From positions 15,843,742 to 15,907,741 of the forward strand of contig CATQJL010000223.1 of assembly GCA_958299035.1 (NCBI GenBank): a DNA stretch of 64,000 bases, read 5' to 3'. Each line of letters opens with the position of its first letter. Within the stretch, counting starts at the first letter, position 1. Positions 10,566 through 21,591 of the stretch are shown one piece after another. The translations under genes and the position numbers were made by a program. The DNA comes from Cylicocyclus nassatus. Lineage: Eukaryota > Nematoda > Chromadorea > Rhabditida > Strongylidae. Under the pieces are notes generated by a model, which was not told the origin of the DNA, did not search any database, and saw nothing but the letters and a program-made list of their open reading frames with translations.

Positions 10566-12170
10566 ACCGTATTTCTAAGTAAATCAAACTGCTTTGTTTT
10601 CCTAGTAGACTTAGGGTATCATCCGATAGAAAGCAAGCCCTACAAAATGACCACCACAGATCCGTCTGAGTCGTGATCCAGTAAAATTTGGATCAAAAAA
10701 TCAAAAATTCTCATCTAGCCTAGACATCGGAAATTCCTACGGACTTCCTATTATGCAGTAGACACATAGTAGTACCCTAAATTGACTTGGTGGATTTTTT
10801 CCGGCTCAAAATTTAGAAATCAAAATGGCACTAAAATGCAAGAATGTCATCTTTTGAGTTTTTTTAAATTAAACTTATTATTTCTCGGTTATCAGGGCGC
10901 ATACAAACATAAAATTTTGAGGTTATACTTCTAAGGCCCTAGTATACAAAGGCACACGTGGGAGGGGCTGAGGGCAGAGATTTCCTTTTTTTATTTTCAT
11001 TTTTCTTGCTTTTAAGCGCGAGAAGAAATCCAATAAAGGATTATGTGAATACTATTATGTGTCTGGTATATAATGATCAAGTTTGAGGTCCGTAAGGTTT
11101 TTCTCCCAAAATTCAATTATTAAGTGGTAATTTTTTTTCGATTTTTGCCCCAGACTTTACCTGGATTACGAATCAGGCGGGTCTTTGGGACAACGTATAC
11201 ATACAGATTGTTTCAAGAGAATATGCGCACTTTTTGACCGTTGTAAAATCTCTCTTTTCAATATTTTCGCCGATTTTTAGGCACCATTCTGTAGAGCTTG
11301 CTTCAATTTAGATATTAGTTTTTTATCAGCTACCGCTTTTCCTTCATTGTAGGGTTACGGTAGGAACTTCCAGCATATGACGCATTTAGATAGAAAAATC
11401 TGGAGAATGTGTAGTAGAGTTTCTACGCATCTATCTATTTTATCACAAAACATTTTACAAGTTTTTTAAGCTCAGTGGTGTAATCACATTCTTGCAAAAC
11501 CTTGGAAAAGCAGTATTCACCGTTTTCTGGAATAACTTCGAAGCATGATGTGATGAGCAAACTTCATGTTTGATTTCAGCAACTCTTAGTTTAGGTTTTT
11601 GAATTGCCTTCTTTTATGAGGCAAAATGCATTGCTTAATGGCTTAGAAGCTTTTCCAGATTTTTAGCCGTAATCCTACAATAAAGAAGAAAGAGCGGATA
11701 TCCGTTCCTTATTGTAAATCTAAGTAGAAACCTGCTCTATAGATTGCTAAAGAATGCGCAAAAGACATTGATGCAAAAGAGTTTTAACGATCAAAAAGTA
11801 TGAGCTCTGTAACATGAAACGTGATGGCGAAGTTTTTATTCCTTTTTGGGAAACAAACTTTCGAGGGTCCATATATCTCAACTTTGTAAAACAATTTTTT
11901 TCTATGCTTGTCGAACATCGAGTTTATTTCTGCCAATTGTGCGGCAATTTTTGGGTTTTATCATGCAACAGTAACCAAAATTCAGTTTTCTTCTCCGCTT
12001 GCGAGGATAAATTTCTAAAATAATCAGTACAAAACACCTTCCAAATTATCGGTATTCCTTGCAGTTTCCTTTACAAATTTTTCTGTCAAGGATATTTACA
12101 AAGCACTTATGTTATTAGTAGCTACACCTTATGGTAGACGTGTTACCATAGATTCAACTTTTGATTTAAG
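10566..12170. other. No recognisable gene
   Basis: AT-rich intergenic sequence. Short frames (for example 11814-12023) lack splice sites and look like chance. Confidence 0.4.
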
Positions 12171-12316
12171 TGGCTTGGCAGCTGGAAGGCGGGGCTTTAT
12201 GAACTAATGGCCGCTCGCGCCCGCGACGCAGTCTGCGTCTTTCTCGCGCAAGCGTTCTCTGATCATCTCCTAGCCCTAATTAGGTCACGAAGCCCCGCCT
12301 TCCAGCCGCCAAGCCA
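12171..12316. mobile_element. Foldback MITE upstream of the 12351 gene
   Basis: Near-identical inverted ends (TGGCTTGGCAGCTGGAAGGC and its complement) enclose a GC-rich centre of about 75 bases. It ends 34 bases before the ATG at 12351, so it may contribute to that gene's promoter or 5' leader. No clear target duplication was identified. Confidence 0.55.
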
Positions 12317-12350
12317 GTTGAGTCAAAGGGTAATTCAGTTTGAAGCTTAG

Positions 12351-13490
12351 ATGAAAATCCCACAAATTTTTCGCAAAAAGCTGGACGTGCGAATACCATC
12401 GGAACAAGATTTCCAAGCTTCTTTTGACTTGCCCGACACAATCTACAAGTGGGATTAATTGCATAAAGTGATTTTCCGAGCATCCATAATCTTATTAGGA
12501 ACCTCCGCTTTGAAGAAAACATGGCTCTATTTACGGCTAATTCTTCAGCAAGTGCCGCCATCCTTCATCATTTGATCAATGAAAGTGTAGGTGATTCTAA
12601 TTTTGTCAGTCAGTTAGATTGTGACCATGATATAGTACATTCGAACTCCGGATCTGCGTGAGAACTCGGACAAATGGTGCGCTGAAGGCGAATGTGCGGC
12701 ATTTGTTCATCGAGAAGCGCCATTCAACAAATCGTCAGGTGAGCGCACAATAATCTACTTGTTTATCTAACAAGGAAATTTCTTCCTTTTAAGGCATATA
12801 TGCTCACATGGCCGATTTACTTCATATAATCGAAATGAGAGGACGGTCGATATTCGCTGTTTCGTCGGTTTTTGCAGAATTTGATCTTCCGAAGGTAATA
12901 ATTGGTGAAAAAGACAAAGTGCTCTTGAATATATTTGTGATATGTTATTTAATATATTCTTCAAAAGTAACTCTAAGTTGAGGTACACAGCCTTCTATGT
13001 GGTTACAAATGTGCTAAATTTTACTGGAACGAGGGTGTACTCTGTCGACAAAAGTGTGCGCAAAAGTAGGTATCATTAATTTATCGCTGCTACCCTTTAA
13101 AGTCAGGTAGACTGCGTTTACAGTAATGCTGCGAATTGAGACTATATGAATGAGTGGATGTATAAATCAAATGTTGTTCGGAGGTCAGAAAATTTTTGAT
13201 TCTTGATAAATCTGCATTATGAATGTGCATACTGCGTTGTAATTTGCGATTCTTTGACTAAATGTAAGTAAAAATAACAATCTGGTGTTGTAAAAACCTT
13301 CTTTAGGAATCTTTTTTGCACTACAAATGTTGAGGTGATGGAAATGAGATTTTCGGACATTTACGTTACTTCTGCACTACAACTATTTATCAAAAATTCC
13401 GATAGGGCATCTTTGAGCAAAAGCAAAATTTGGGTTAAGTTTACGATGGATGTCAGACCTAGCGACGCAGAAGCAAATCTGCAGAATTGA
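12351..13490 (+). CDS. Unknown 220-residue protein, six exons
   Basis: Exons are 12351-12448, 12499-12586, 12636-12738, 12794-12904, 12991-13069 and 13307-13490 (TGA). Every phase agrees and introns are 50, 49, 55, 86 and 237 bp. The ATG sits directly after a GAAGCTTAG acceptor, suggesting spliced-leader addition. The chain is mixed hydrophilic with no signal peptide (MKIPQIFRKKLDVRIPSEQD...), a possible amphipathic stretch GIYAHMADLLHIIEMRGRS, a WCAEGEC pair of cysteines and a polar end (DVRPSDAEANLQN). AATAAA is at about 13603. The donor at 12905 (GTGAAA) was preferred to GTAATA at 12895 because only it keeps the downstream frame. I recognise no domain. The 93-codon minus-strand frame 12280-12561 is antisense to it. 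Confidence 0.65.
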
Positions 13491-13656
13491 TCATCCAGTC
13501 TAAATTTTTTATATAGAAAAAACACCATAGTCATTTGGTCTTCTACCAAATGTCTAAGTGAGAGAAATCATGATTCCTAATAGTAAATAAGCAGGCACGT
13601 TAATAAAGTGTCAAATGAATCTGCAGCCATTTATTAGTACACCGTATTTTTTCAGC

Positions 13657-13779
13657 ATGCGTTACGATCAAGTGGCAGTGGCCGGCGACATAAAACGGTC
13701 CTTCGCCGATTTTGTCAGAGCATCTACAATTTATAATTTTAGACGAAAGTATGCTAAGTATCTTAATAAGTATTTTTAG
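13657..13779 (+). CDS. Possible small downstream gene in an operon
   Basis: A strong acceptor (GTATTTTTTCAG) ends one base before an ATG at 13657, about 50 bases after the AATAAA of the preceding gene. That is the arrangement of a trans-spliced downstream cistron in nematode operons. The frame encodes MRYDQVAVAGDIKRSFADFV and continues to 40 residues ending KYLNKYF. A short alternative intron (13750-13780) would instead add a hydrophobic, cysteine-containing tail, but 31 bp is very short. Family unknown. Confidence 0.4.
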   Translation: MRYDQVAVAGDIKRSFADFVRASTIYNFRRKYAKYLNKYF

Positions 13780-14051
13780 TGCTTTTATTGTTTTATTGTT
13801 TTCCACCATATCTCTTGCATGTGAATACATTTCTCACTGTTGTGCTAACGTCATAAAGATCTAAACAAATACTTTTCCTTACCGTTTATAAGAAACCCCT
13901 TTGATGCCGATCATGTTAGGAAGCCATGGATTGAAATAACAGATTGCCTGTGCTGTTATAACGAAATGCGTTTCAAAATGCATTTATCAGATTTTTTCGG
14001 GCTTCGCCTTCAACCTCTTCTCCTCCCCCCCCCCCCCCTCCACTGGTTCAG

Positions 14052-14111
14052 TTTTTTTCTTGGAAAGACGACATCAAGTCTGTAAAGCTCCTTGAATGCT
14101 TTGGTCGGTGA
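14052..14111 (+). CDS. Candidate terminal exon, unknown gene
   Basis: After a pyrimidine run with 13 C residues and a GGTTCAG acceptor the plus strand encodes FFSWKDDIKSVKLLECFGR and a stop. Codon use looks coding. No partner exon with the right phase was found nearby, so it is tentative. Confidence 0.25.
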   Translation, partial: FFSWKDDIKSVKLLECFGR

Positions 14112-14401
14112 TCTCTTCGAGTTAAGAAGCAATGTGTAATGCTTACAGAGCTTTATTGTGCTGATTTATTTACAAGCCACACGTAACACATTTGCGAAGA
14201 AGAGTGAAAAAGTTAGTGAACAAATTTCGCTCAACTCATCAATCCGGATTTGTTATACTCTCTTTCGGCGTGTAGAAACATCTCGACTATGACTTTCACC
14301 CTATTTTTTTCTTTTTCCATTGCTGTTTCGAAACAGCTTTTTTTGAACCTTTGTTGGGCTGCAAAAAGGTCTTATCATACCTCCCAACCAGCATATGTAT
14401 G

Positions 14402-14866
14402 TTAGGTTGGGAATAAACTTCTTTTATGACTTCACTCTCTTTATATATGGCCCATTCAAACTCTGACAATGTGTAGAACGTAATATGTGCTACATTTTCG
14501 CACAAACTGTCTGCATTTCGAACACGAATTGGAGAACTTCAGACATTTTTCGCAAACGAATGGATTTCGAGGTTTTTTGAGTCACCAGCCAAAATAAAGC
14601 CTTAGCAATCTTGCACAATGACCAAAATTGGCACATGCTATTAGAGGTTGACTCATTTGGCTTAGCAGGAGGAATAAAATTCACAAAAATTCAAAGTTAA
14701 GTCGTTATTTTTTGTAATTTTTCCCTTATAGCATGTACTCACTGTAATCCAATGCGACGCTAGAATTTGGCACAACAAAAGCATAACCTACATGATGGCA
14801 AAATTTGGGTGCATCATGTTGAAAGAGAGAAACTTATTGAAAAGTGGCAAAACTTAGTCAGTCCAA
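14402..14866. mobile_element. Degenerate mariner-type MITE
   Basis: The ends (TTAGGTTGGG...ATGACTTCACTCTC and its inverted counterpart near 14860) and interior match, with many changes, the element at 22990-23802. Both carry a TTCACTCT...ATGGCxCAxTCAAA motif in each arm. It is an old, non-autonomous copy. Frames inside it are not host genes. Confidence 0.55.
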
Positions 14867-16489
14867 TAGTTCCTGACAGGCAAACAATTCAATTCACATG
14901 CAGCAGGGCTGTAAGTGAAGACACTTACACGGCATAGTATTCGGCATGGGGCTGAAATATTAGGACGAACGGTAAAAAATGGAACACTTACGGAATAACT
15001 GGAGTTTTTTCAAGGAAGAGAAGTGATTGGACATTCCAATTCCAACAGATGATATGTTATTCTCTTTCAGATAATACCTATATAAGGCCATTTATATAAT
15101 TAATAATTTTTGTACTTGCTGAAATGCAAAGTTGATCACTTCGACAAATTATGAACTTTGAGCAGTATCTGCGCAGTGAAACATGTGAGACCACCCAAAG
15201 TATCACTGCTGGAGTGGGTGGTGGGACAGTCACCAAACCCACCACGGCTTGATGGATTCAACTTTCAAAGTCAGGAGATATGGCCATTAGCAGCTTCGAG
15301 AACGAAGATACGCGTTATTCAATTCCTTTCAGGTGAACGCATGTTTTCTAGGTACCATCTGATAGAGCTTTTTATGCTCTATCCATCCATGTGCAGCTTG
15401 CCTCAGATTTTATCTATTTTCAGAAAATATAGGGCAAAAGATGATTTTTTGGTATTTTTATTGCGCCAAAAATAGCTATTTTCCTTTTTTCGCTTTTTTT
15501 CTAAAAATGAAAAGAAATCTTAGGCATTTAACATATCATTTGAAAGAACAAGAAAAGCTCTTCCAAATGGTATGTCATTTGCTTCACGACTTCACGGTAT
15601 AGCAGTGCAAGATTGAGAGTTCTTCAAACCCTATCGGAGTTCTTCACGACTCCACGCGTACGGTCAGGAAAGAGGAGCGGTAACGCGTTGCCAGAATTAT
15701 AGGCGAAGGTCGGTTATGTAAGCGACGTTTGAGTTGCAGCCTGCTTGTTATTGGTGAGGACAAAAAATCTTGAAATGTATTAAAAATCAAGCTGTCCCAT
15801 TTTTTACCGCACCCTGATAGATTGAATTTCGAGGTTTTAAATTGTGTTAAAAGTATAGAATCTTACCACCTCGCTTCTCCGATGTAGCGCACCAACAGCG
15901 ACCAGCTTTGTACAGTCGAGTAGATTTTCCGCGTAACATAATGTGCTTGCAGTGCAGGTAAAATGCGGCAAAATCTGTGCGTGAACAAATAGCCAAGCCA
16001 ATGCCGGCAAGTTGCGCGCGCAGTTGGCCGGCCTCACAGGCGTAGCCAGAGCCCGGCACACGTTGATTGGAGCATTTTTGTTGCTTAAAGCAAACGTGAA
16101 AGTCAGTAGGTAAACCCTTATTCAAGCGGCATAACTATAAAAAAGCAAAAAAATCTGATTTCAAGGGTATCTAACATAACAAGGAGCCAAAAAAAGAGTT
16201 AATTAAAGGCTCCGTCATTGTGTATAGTTGCATTTTAGTGTTCAGAATGTTGAAAACCTCTTAAGAATACAAAATCTATGGCCTCAGCTATCTGGCAGTG
16301 CATTTTTGTCACATAGCAAAGGATATCGCCTGTGATTGGAGTGCGATATCTATCAATCCGTAGGTTTACACTATTTTTGGCTCAAAAAAGAGGAAGGCAG
16401 TGGTTTGATTCGCTCTCTTTACTATATGATAGATTTTCCGAGCGTTTTAATCATCTAAATCAAAAAGTTCCAAAACGTAGGCGAACTCC
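14867..16489. other. No recognisable gene
   Basis: The 105-codon plus-strand frame at 15158-15475 lacks splice support or a recognisable product. The rest is AT-rich spacer. Confidence 0.35.
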
Positions 16490-16842
16490 TCAGTAATCGA
16501 ATATTTGTGAGTATGTAATTTGGCGATTTTCAACAACGGTTATGATTTGCCAAAATGTCAGCGTCGTACGAAGTTTTAGCGCAGCTATTTTTCCTAACAT
16601 TTTATTGACAACTCTAAGCCATTGGTACAAACTCGCTTGAAGTACTATTGCAAAACTTTCAGACGTCGTCCTCACAATGACAGTTGTTCCCGGCTGAATA
16701 ATTCAAGATTATTGAAGCAATAACGATTAAAATTCTCATTTGAGGTGACACAAACGAAAACTGGAGCACTTAGCAGGAACAGGGATTTACAAACTTCATA
16801 AGCGGTTCCTTTGTATAACTCTCTTTATTTGTTTCTCTTGTT
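16490..16842 (-). CDS. 3' part of an unknown minus-strand gene
   Basis: Two exons, 16842-16791 and 16693-16490 (TGA), join in phase across a 97-bp intron (donor GTAAAT, acceptor GAATTATTCAG). They encode 84 residues: TRETNKESYTKEPLMKF, then PGTTVIVRTTSESFAIVLQA and a mixed hydrophobic/basic stretch ending NRQITYSQIFDY. The first exon starts after TTTGCAG and needs two bases from an upstream exon. A Mutator-like element lies just upstream (16955-17821), so the 5' part may be beyond it or disrupted. No family recognised. Confidence 0.5.
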
Positions 16843-16954
16843 CTGCAAAGTTGCGCACCGTTATGGCATTCACATTCAGACAAGGTCGAAAAATCTCGCT
16901 TCAAACCTAGTGCAGCTCACGTGCAGAATTAATATGATGAAAGATATGCTCCAA

Positions 16955-17821
16955 GGGTGCGTAGCAAGTGGTACCCGGGCAGCCGACTGCTGCCGCAGCC
17001 AGCCGCCAGAGCTGCCGGCAAACCGCTGCAGATGGTACAGTAACTACGCTCGTCGTCTAAAGCTCTTGCCGAGAGGTTTTCTCGCACCTCGTCGCTCTGA
17101 GGCGCGATATCAGCCTAAGGAAAGCGTGATATCCTCGATATCTATATCATTTTAAACAGCAAAAATTTTGTTTTTGAGAAACATGCAGATAAACAAAGGT
17201 GAAGAGGAGGATTTTTCAAGAGGAAAATGATCACAAAATCAAATCACCTAAAAAAACTCAAAGTGAGCAGAGGCTGAAAAGTTCAGAAATTTTCAAATTT
17301 CTCAAAACTACAGCGTCAATGGATATTTTTTTAGCGAGCCTTACTTAGCTCGCTTAACATCACTATGTAAAAACAATTATTTTGACACTATTTTCTTAAT
17401 CTTATATCCATGACATTTTCCTGTAATTGTTCTCGTCGGTTTTTCGACGTAAAAGAGAGAAAAAAATCTTTAGAAATTTGAGAATTCTAATTTTTTCAGC
17501 TTCTGCCTCCTTTGAGTTTTTGAAGTGATTTAATTTTGTGATCATTTTCCTCTTGAAAAATCCTCCTCTTCACCTTTGTTTATTTGCATGTTTCTCAAAA
17601 AACATAAAATTTTTACTGTTCAAAATGATGTAGATATCGAGGATATCACGCTTTCCTGAGGCTGACTTCGCACTTCAGAGCGACGAGGTGCGAGAAAACC
17701 TCTCGGCAAGAGCTTTAGACGACGAGCGTAGTTACTGTACCATCTGCAGCGGCTTTGCCGGCAGCTCTGGCGGCTGGCTGCAGCAGCAGCCGGCTGCCCG
17801 GGTACCACTTGCACGCCTCCC
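16955..17821. mobile_element. Mutator-like (MULE) non-autonomous element, copy 1
   Basis: Long terminal inverted repeats of about 205 bp (tip GGGTGCGTAGCAAGTGG, inner part with GTACCCGGGCAGCC) enclose a centre that also folds back. It is flanked by 9-bp sequences ATGCTCCAA and ATGGTCCAA (8/9 identical). Long TIRs plus a 9-bp duplication are the hallmark of Mutator-type elements. No transposase frame. A second copy is at 33898-34857. Confidence 0.75.
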
Positions 17822-17830
17822 ATGGTCCAA

Positions 17831-18542
17831 ATAGAAGCTATGATTATGATTAGAATATTACTGGTTAAGTGTATATTTGATTATGAATTACGATTGTAAA
17901 TTTGTAGAAAAGTAGCACACATTTTTTAAAATTGTGCCTAGGAATTTAGTCTGCAACAGTTTCGAAAGTCTTGAAGAATGTCCCTTTTGCCATTCAAGTA
18001 CGCGTTGAATTTTGATTGAAAATCTGTTTTACTTAAAAGTCACTATTGTGATCGTGTGTAATAGCGCCAAAGTTTTCCAGCCTGAGATTAGAGGCGAATC
18101 CACACAAAATGGAAGGAATTCTTATAGAAGAAAGATAATCAACACTATCATTTCCTCAATGAGCTTCACGCACCAAGTAATGTTGATAACGATCAGATTA
18201 ATCCACATCAAGTAAAACAGCAATTTAAGTAAATCAGTAAACAGTTGCAGTCGCTTGAGGAATTTCATGCTTATCTTATGCATTAACGGCACCTTTAATC
18301 GTGTAGCACCTGTTTGCATGCCAAGAAGGAAGTAGTTTCTGATGAGTTTTCAACTGAAGGCACCGTCCACCCTAAGTTAGGATTTTGGCAGCTTACGATA
18401 TAGGAGACGCCCTCTCAAACCAATGCCCAAGTTGCGGTTTAAAATGTCGCTTTGAAATCGAGAAAATAATTTCGGAATAGCGAAGAGGATGAGGAACCCA
18501 AGTCGGCACCGCCCTCTCCACTAACGCCCTCCCATCCGTGCG
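17831..18542. other. Unassigned interval with coding-like minus-strand stretch
   Basis: On the minus strand about 18530-18390 is open without a stop up to a GTAAGC donor at about 18400 (…HFKPQLGHWFERASPIS). It contains repeated GAGAGGGCG units that give repeated ERA residues, so a repeat origin is also possible. No confident gene model. Confidence 0.25.
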
Positions 18543-18760
18543 TCATGTTTTTACCGTGATTTACAGTAAAAACATGAACAAATGATCCTTTATTTTCATC
18601 TACTCGAGAGTCCGCGAAAAGCCCAACAATCCCCGTTCCGGAGAACCAGCCTGCGGGTTCTTCGGAACGGGGATTGTGGGGCTTTTCGCGGACTCTCGAG
18701 TAGATGAAAATAAAGGATCATTTGTTCATGTTTTTACTGTAAATCACGGTAAAAACATGA
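18543..18760. repeat. Near-perfect 218-bp palindrome
   Basis: The two arms of about 97 bp differ at one or two positions. Each arm tip is itself palindromic (CATGTTTTTACCGTGATTTA... pairs with TTACTGTAAATCACGGTAAA). The loop is about 20 bases. Likely a very young foldback MITE or a hairpin-forming locus. Confidence 0.8.
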
Positions 18761-19067
18761 ACAGGACTTTGAGCAGAATAGGATATTTGGTCTTAAAAAG
18801 CGGTCGCATAAACTGAACACGAGGGGAATCGGAGTCACTGACATCAATATGAAATTTGGACTCTTCCGATTCTTTGTATATTCTAGGTATAGGTAACAAC
18901 CACTGTCGCAATGTTCTCTCAAAAGTCATCACACAATTAGAAGCTTTATATACTGTGATATCATTCTGATTGCAAACATTGCTGTATGTATGACTTTTAT
19001 CACACATAAGTTTAAGAAAACAAAACTAGAAAGAGTAACACATGGATTTTGTTACAGACACAATTTA

Positions 19068-21591
19068 TTATGTCTCTGTCTTTTCCTTGACCTCATAGTA
19101 CGGACCTTTGAGAGGATTATGAGTATGATCGAGCTCGAAAATGACAACTTCTTCAGGGTGGGTATGCTGTAGAGTACAAACGATTACGGAACCATTACTA
19201 CTGCATCCATAAAGTACGTCGTCTTTGGGCCCGATCCCGAACTGAAAGGAAGATATCTTGATATTTCCAAGCTTCCTTCTTGCAATCGACATTTGCACGT
19301 TACACTTTACAATATTTAAAAATCGTTCACTTTTTCTCTCACAATGAGGTAAGACAATTACATATTGCGTGCACCATTTTTTCAGAATTTTTTTAATTAC
19401 TTTTTTTACAATGAAACTTGTTGTCGTGGTTTATCGCAGGAGAAAGTCAGAATCTAGCGCTATAGTTCAGTTATTCAGCTATTTGCAAAAGTGATTGAAA
19501 ATTCTTACCCAGTGCTCAAGGTCCACGAGCTCGACTGTAAGGCTTGGAAAGGTTTTGCTGCAATAATCCAATTAGCACAATACTAGGTTGCTTCAGAAGT
19601 TGTGTCCGTTCTAGGTTTTTTTTCGCGCAAAAGCTTATAATTTTCCTCATCAGACAACTTTTACAACTCTTTTCTGGATTGAGCTAATTTTTGACTATCA
19701 AGAACAATATGACATTCGTAAAAAGTCGGTTAAAGAAAAGCGAAATTTTTGGAAATTATCACACTTTCTCCAACCAACATCCGACATGCTTCCTCAGAGG
19801 GTAAGCAGACAAATTTATTTGCCACCATAGGGTAGGCCTATATTCGGAGTATTCTATGTCCGAGGAAAATTTATGTGTAGTTCTTTGAGCATAGAAATTT
19901 TTATGAGCGAATAAAAGTCGCCTCGACCTCAGTGCACAAGTATGCGAGCTATACTTTATCTATTTTGCTTATGCAATCAATCAGGGCTCGGTACAGGTGC
20001 CTTAAAGCGAGCTCGATATCGCTTTTGGGACAAAAAGCAAAGGGGTTCCGTTTTTGTGGCCGAAAAGACACAAAATTTGCAACGTTTTTTAGTCGACGTT
20101 TCGTTTTTTGGGGATTTTTCTAGAGATTTTGGTCCAGGGTCAAAGGGGACTTTGTAAAAATTCGCAAAAGTCAAGAGGGACTTCGTTTTTTGCATTTTCA
20201 TCTAGCCACCTCGCGCCGAGCCCTGCACTCAATGTGTAACAAAAAGAAAAAACAGCAAAATACAATGCCAGCTAGTTTCAAATCGATGAGAGTCAAATGC
20301 GCGCGCAAGGATCAACTAGAACACTCAGGCCCATAAAATCTGCCAAACGATTATAAGGAGGAAAGACTTGCTCAAAGAGATTAGACAGCAGAATCTTGCT
20401 TCCTCTAAATTGATCGACCCGTTTTTATTTACTCTATAATAATTGATTTTTTACTTCTGCAGATGGGAAAAACCAATTCGCTGGTCTAGGCTCTTGCTTG
20501 ACTCTAATATGTGAAACACTACATAAATCGCTTCACACGTAGAATGTTGTAGGAAACCTATGCGAAGCTTTGACATCTGAAGACCAATAAAAAGTGAGTA
20601 AATTCTGAAGACCAGTTTTCAAACAGTGAGTAAATTCTCAAGTGGGATCAGAAATGTGTACATGTATTAGGGTTATATACTCTTTCCCACTTTCAAATTT
20701 TAATTAGCTATGTGGACGAAATTTTTCAAAAGAACGTTCCCTTCAAGCATGACTGCACTTTAGCAACCTAAGCGTGAGACTCTCATGCAATAACTCATTG
20801 AGGCCTCGGGCAGAGTTCACGCGATTTTATCGTTGCGATTCATCGCCACGAGAGAACCGTAACAATATCATAGCATGCCGATCTTCTTGCATTTCGTTTG
20901 TGATAGTTTTCTGACACGAGTAACCGTGACTAACTACCACAACCGAAATACAAGAAATCGACATGCAATATACTCGTAACACTTGTCTTGTAGCGACCGA
21001 ATCGCGACGATGAAATCGCGTGAACTCTGCCCGAGGCGTAAGTGATAGCTGTGTATGTATTAGCGCATTATTGGTAATTGCGAAACTCTAAGTAATAGGT
21101 AACTGCCCTCGAAACAGGCGTACAAAAATAGGACAGAACGTTTCGAAACAACCTATTAACCAAAAACATATTAATTTGACCAAACGTACTTTTCTGTTGC
21201 TTCTTTTAGGTAAATAGCTGGACCATTGTCGGTTTCCACGGTCCCGTTGGACGGCGTCGGGATTGAATTGTTTTGCAAAAGCAGCAGAGATACATTTGAT
21301 AACCAACAATCGGAACCCTAAAAATTTGAGAATTTCGACATTTTGCCAACGCTTTCTCAGCAACTTAAACTACACAAATACCCATTCATTGATATCTAAA
21401 CTACTAGGTTGATACAACGGGAAACCAACCGCATGTGAAACATTGAGGTGGTGCGCGATGTTATGAGCACTTAATTCGCATCCTGCTGCATCGAGAACAA
21501 TGAAAAACGCAACAGATGAAACCTAAACTACTCTCCATATTCAAGAACTAAAATATCAGGGACTTACGAGGCAAAGGTATAGACGCAGCAT
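19068..21591 (-). CDS. Secreted glycoprotein, 171 residues, complete, unknown family
   Basis: Five exons (21591-21568, 21522-21382, 21317-21190, 19557-19509, 19241-19068 TAA) with all phases matching. Introns are 45, 64, 1632 and 267 bp. The start MLRLYLCLVSSVAFFIVLDA is a clear signal peptide with likely cleavage at AAG-C. The mature chain has four cysteines (two disulfides possible) and several sequons: NVS, NVS, NNS, NGT and NKT, the last formed exactly at an exon junction (AA|C). It ends GPYYEVKEKTET. Donors GTAAGT, GTATTT, GTACGT and GTAAGA. A TAATAAA poly(A) signal overlaps the stop. The large third intron carries a mariner-like element with a hAT MITE inside. Probably extracellular; function unknown. 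Confidence 0.8.
19584..21156. mobile_element. Mariner-type element in intron 3 of the secreted gene
   Basis: Inverted tips TAGGTTGCTTCAGAAGTTGT and GGACAGAACGTTTCGAAACA-ACCTA enclose 1.57 kb. The tip resembles those at 22943 and 25765 (TAGGTTGTTTC...CTGTCCG). No transposase frame is readable, and a hAT MITE (19982-20225) is nested inside. Exact ends and the TA duplication are approximate. Confidence 0.5.
19982..20225. mobile_element. hAT-type MITE
   Basis: 244 bp with ends CAGGGCTCGG...CCGAGCCCTG, flanked by 8-bp CAATCAAT and CACTCAAT (7/8). CAGGG-type tips with an 8-bp duplication are typical of hAT elements. It shares tip and AAAGGGG/CGATATCG interior motifs with the larger copy at 25936-26950. 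Confidence 0.8.

Noticed and set aside
12280..12561. 93-codon minus-strand frame starting MAALAEELAVNRAMFSSKRR
   Set aside because: It is antisense to two exons of the six-exon plus-strand gene, which has consensus splice sites and consistent phases throughout. The minus frame also runs into the MITE.
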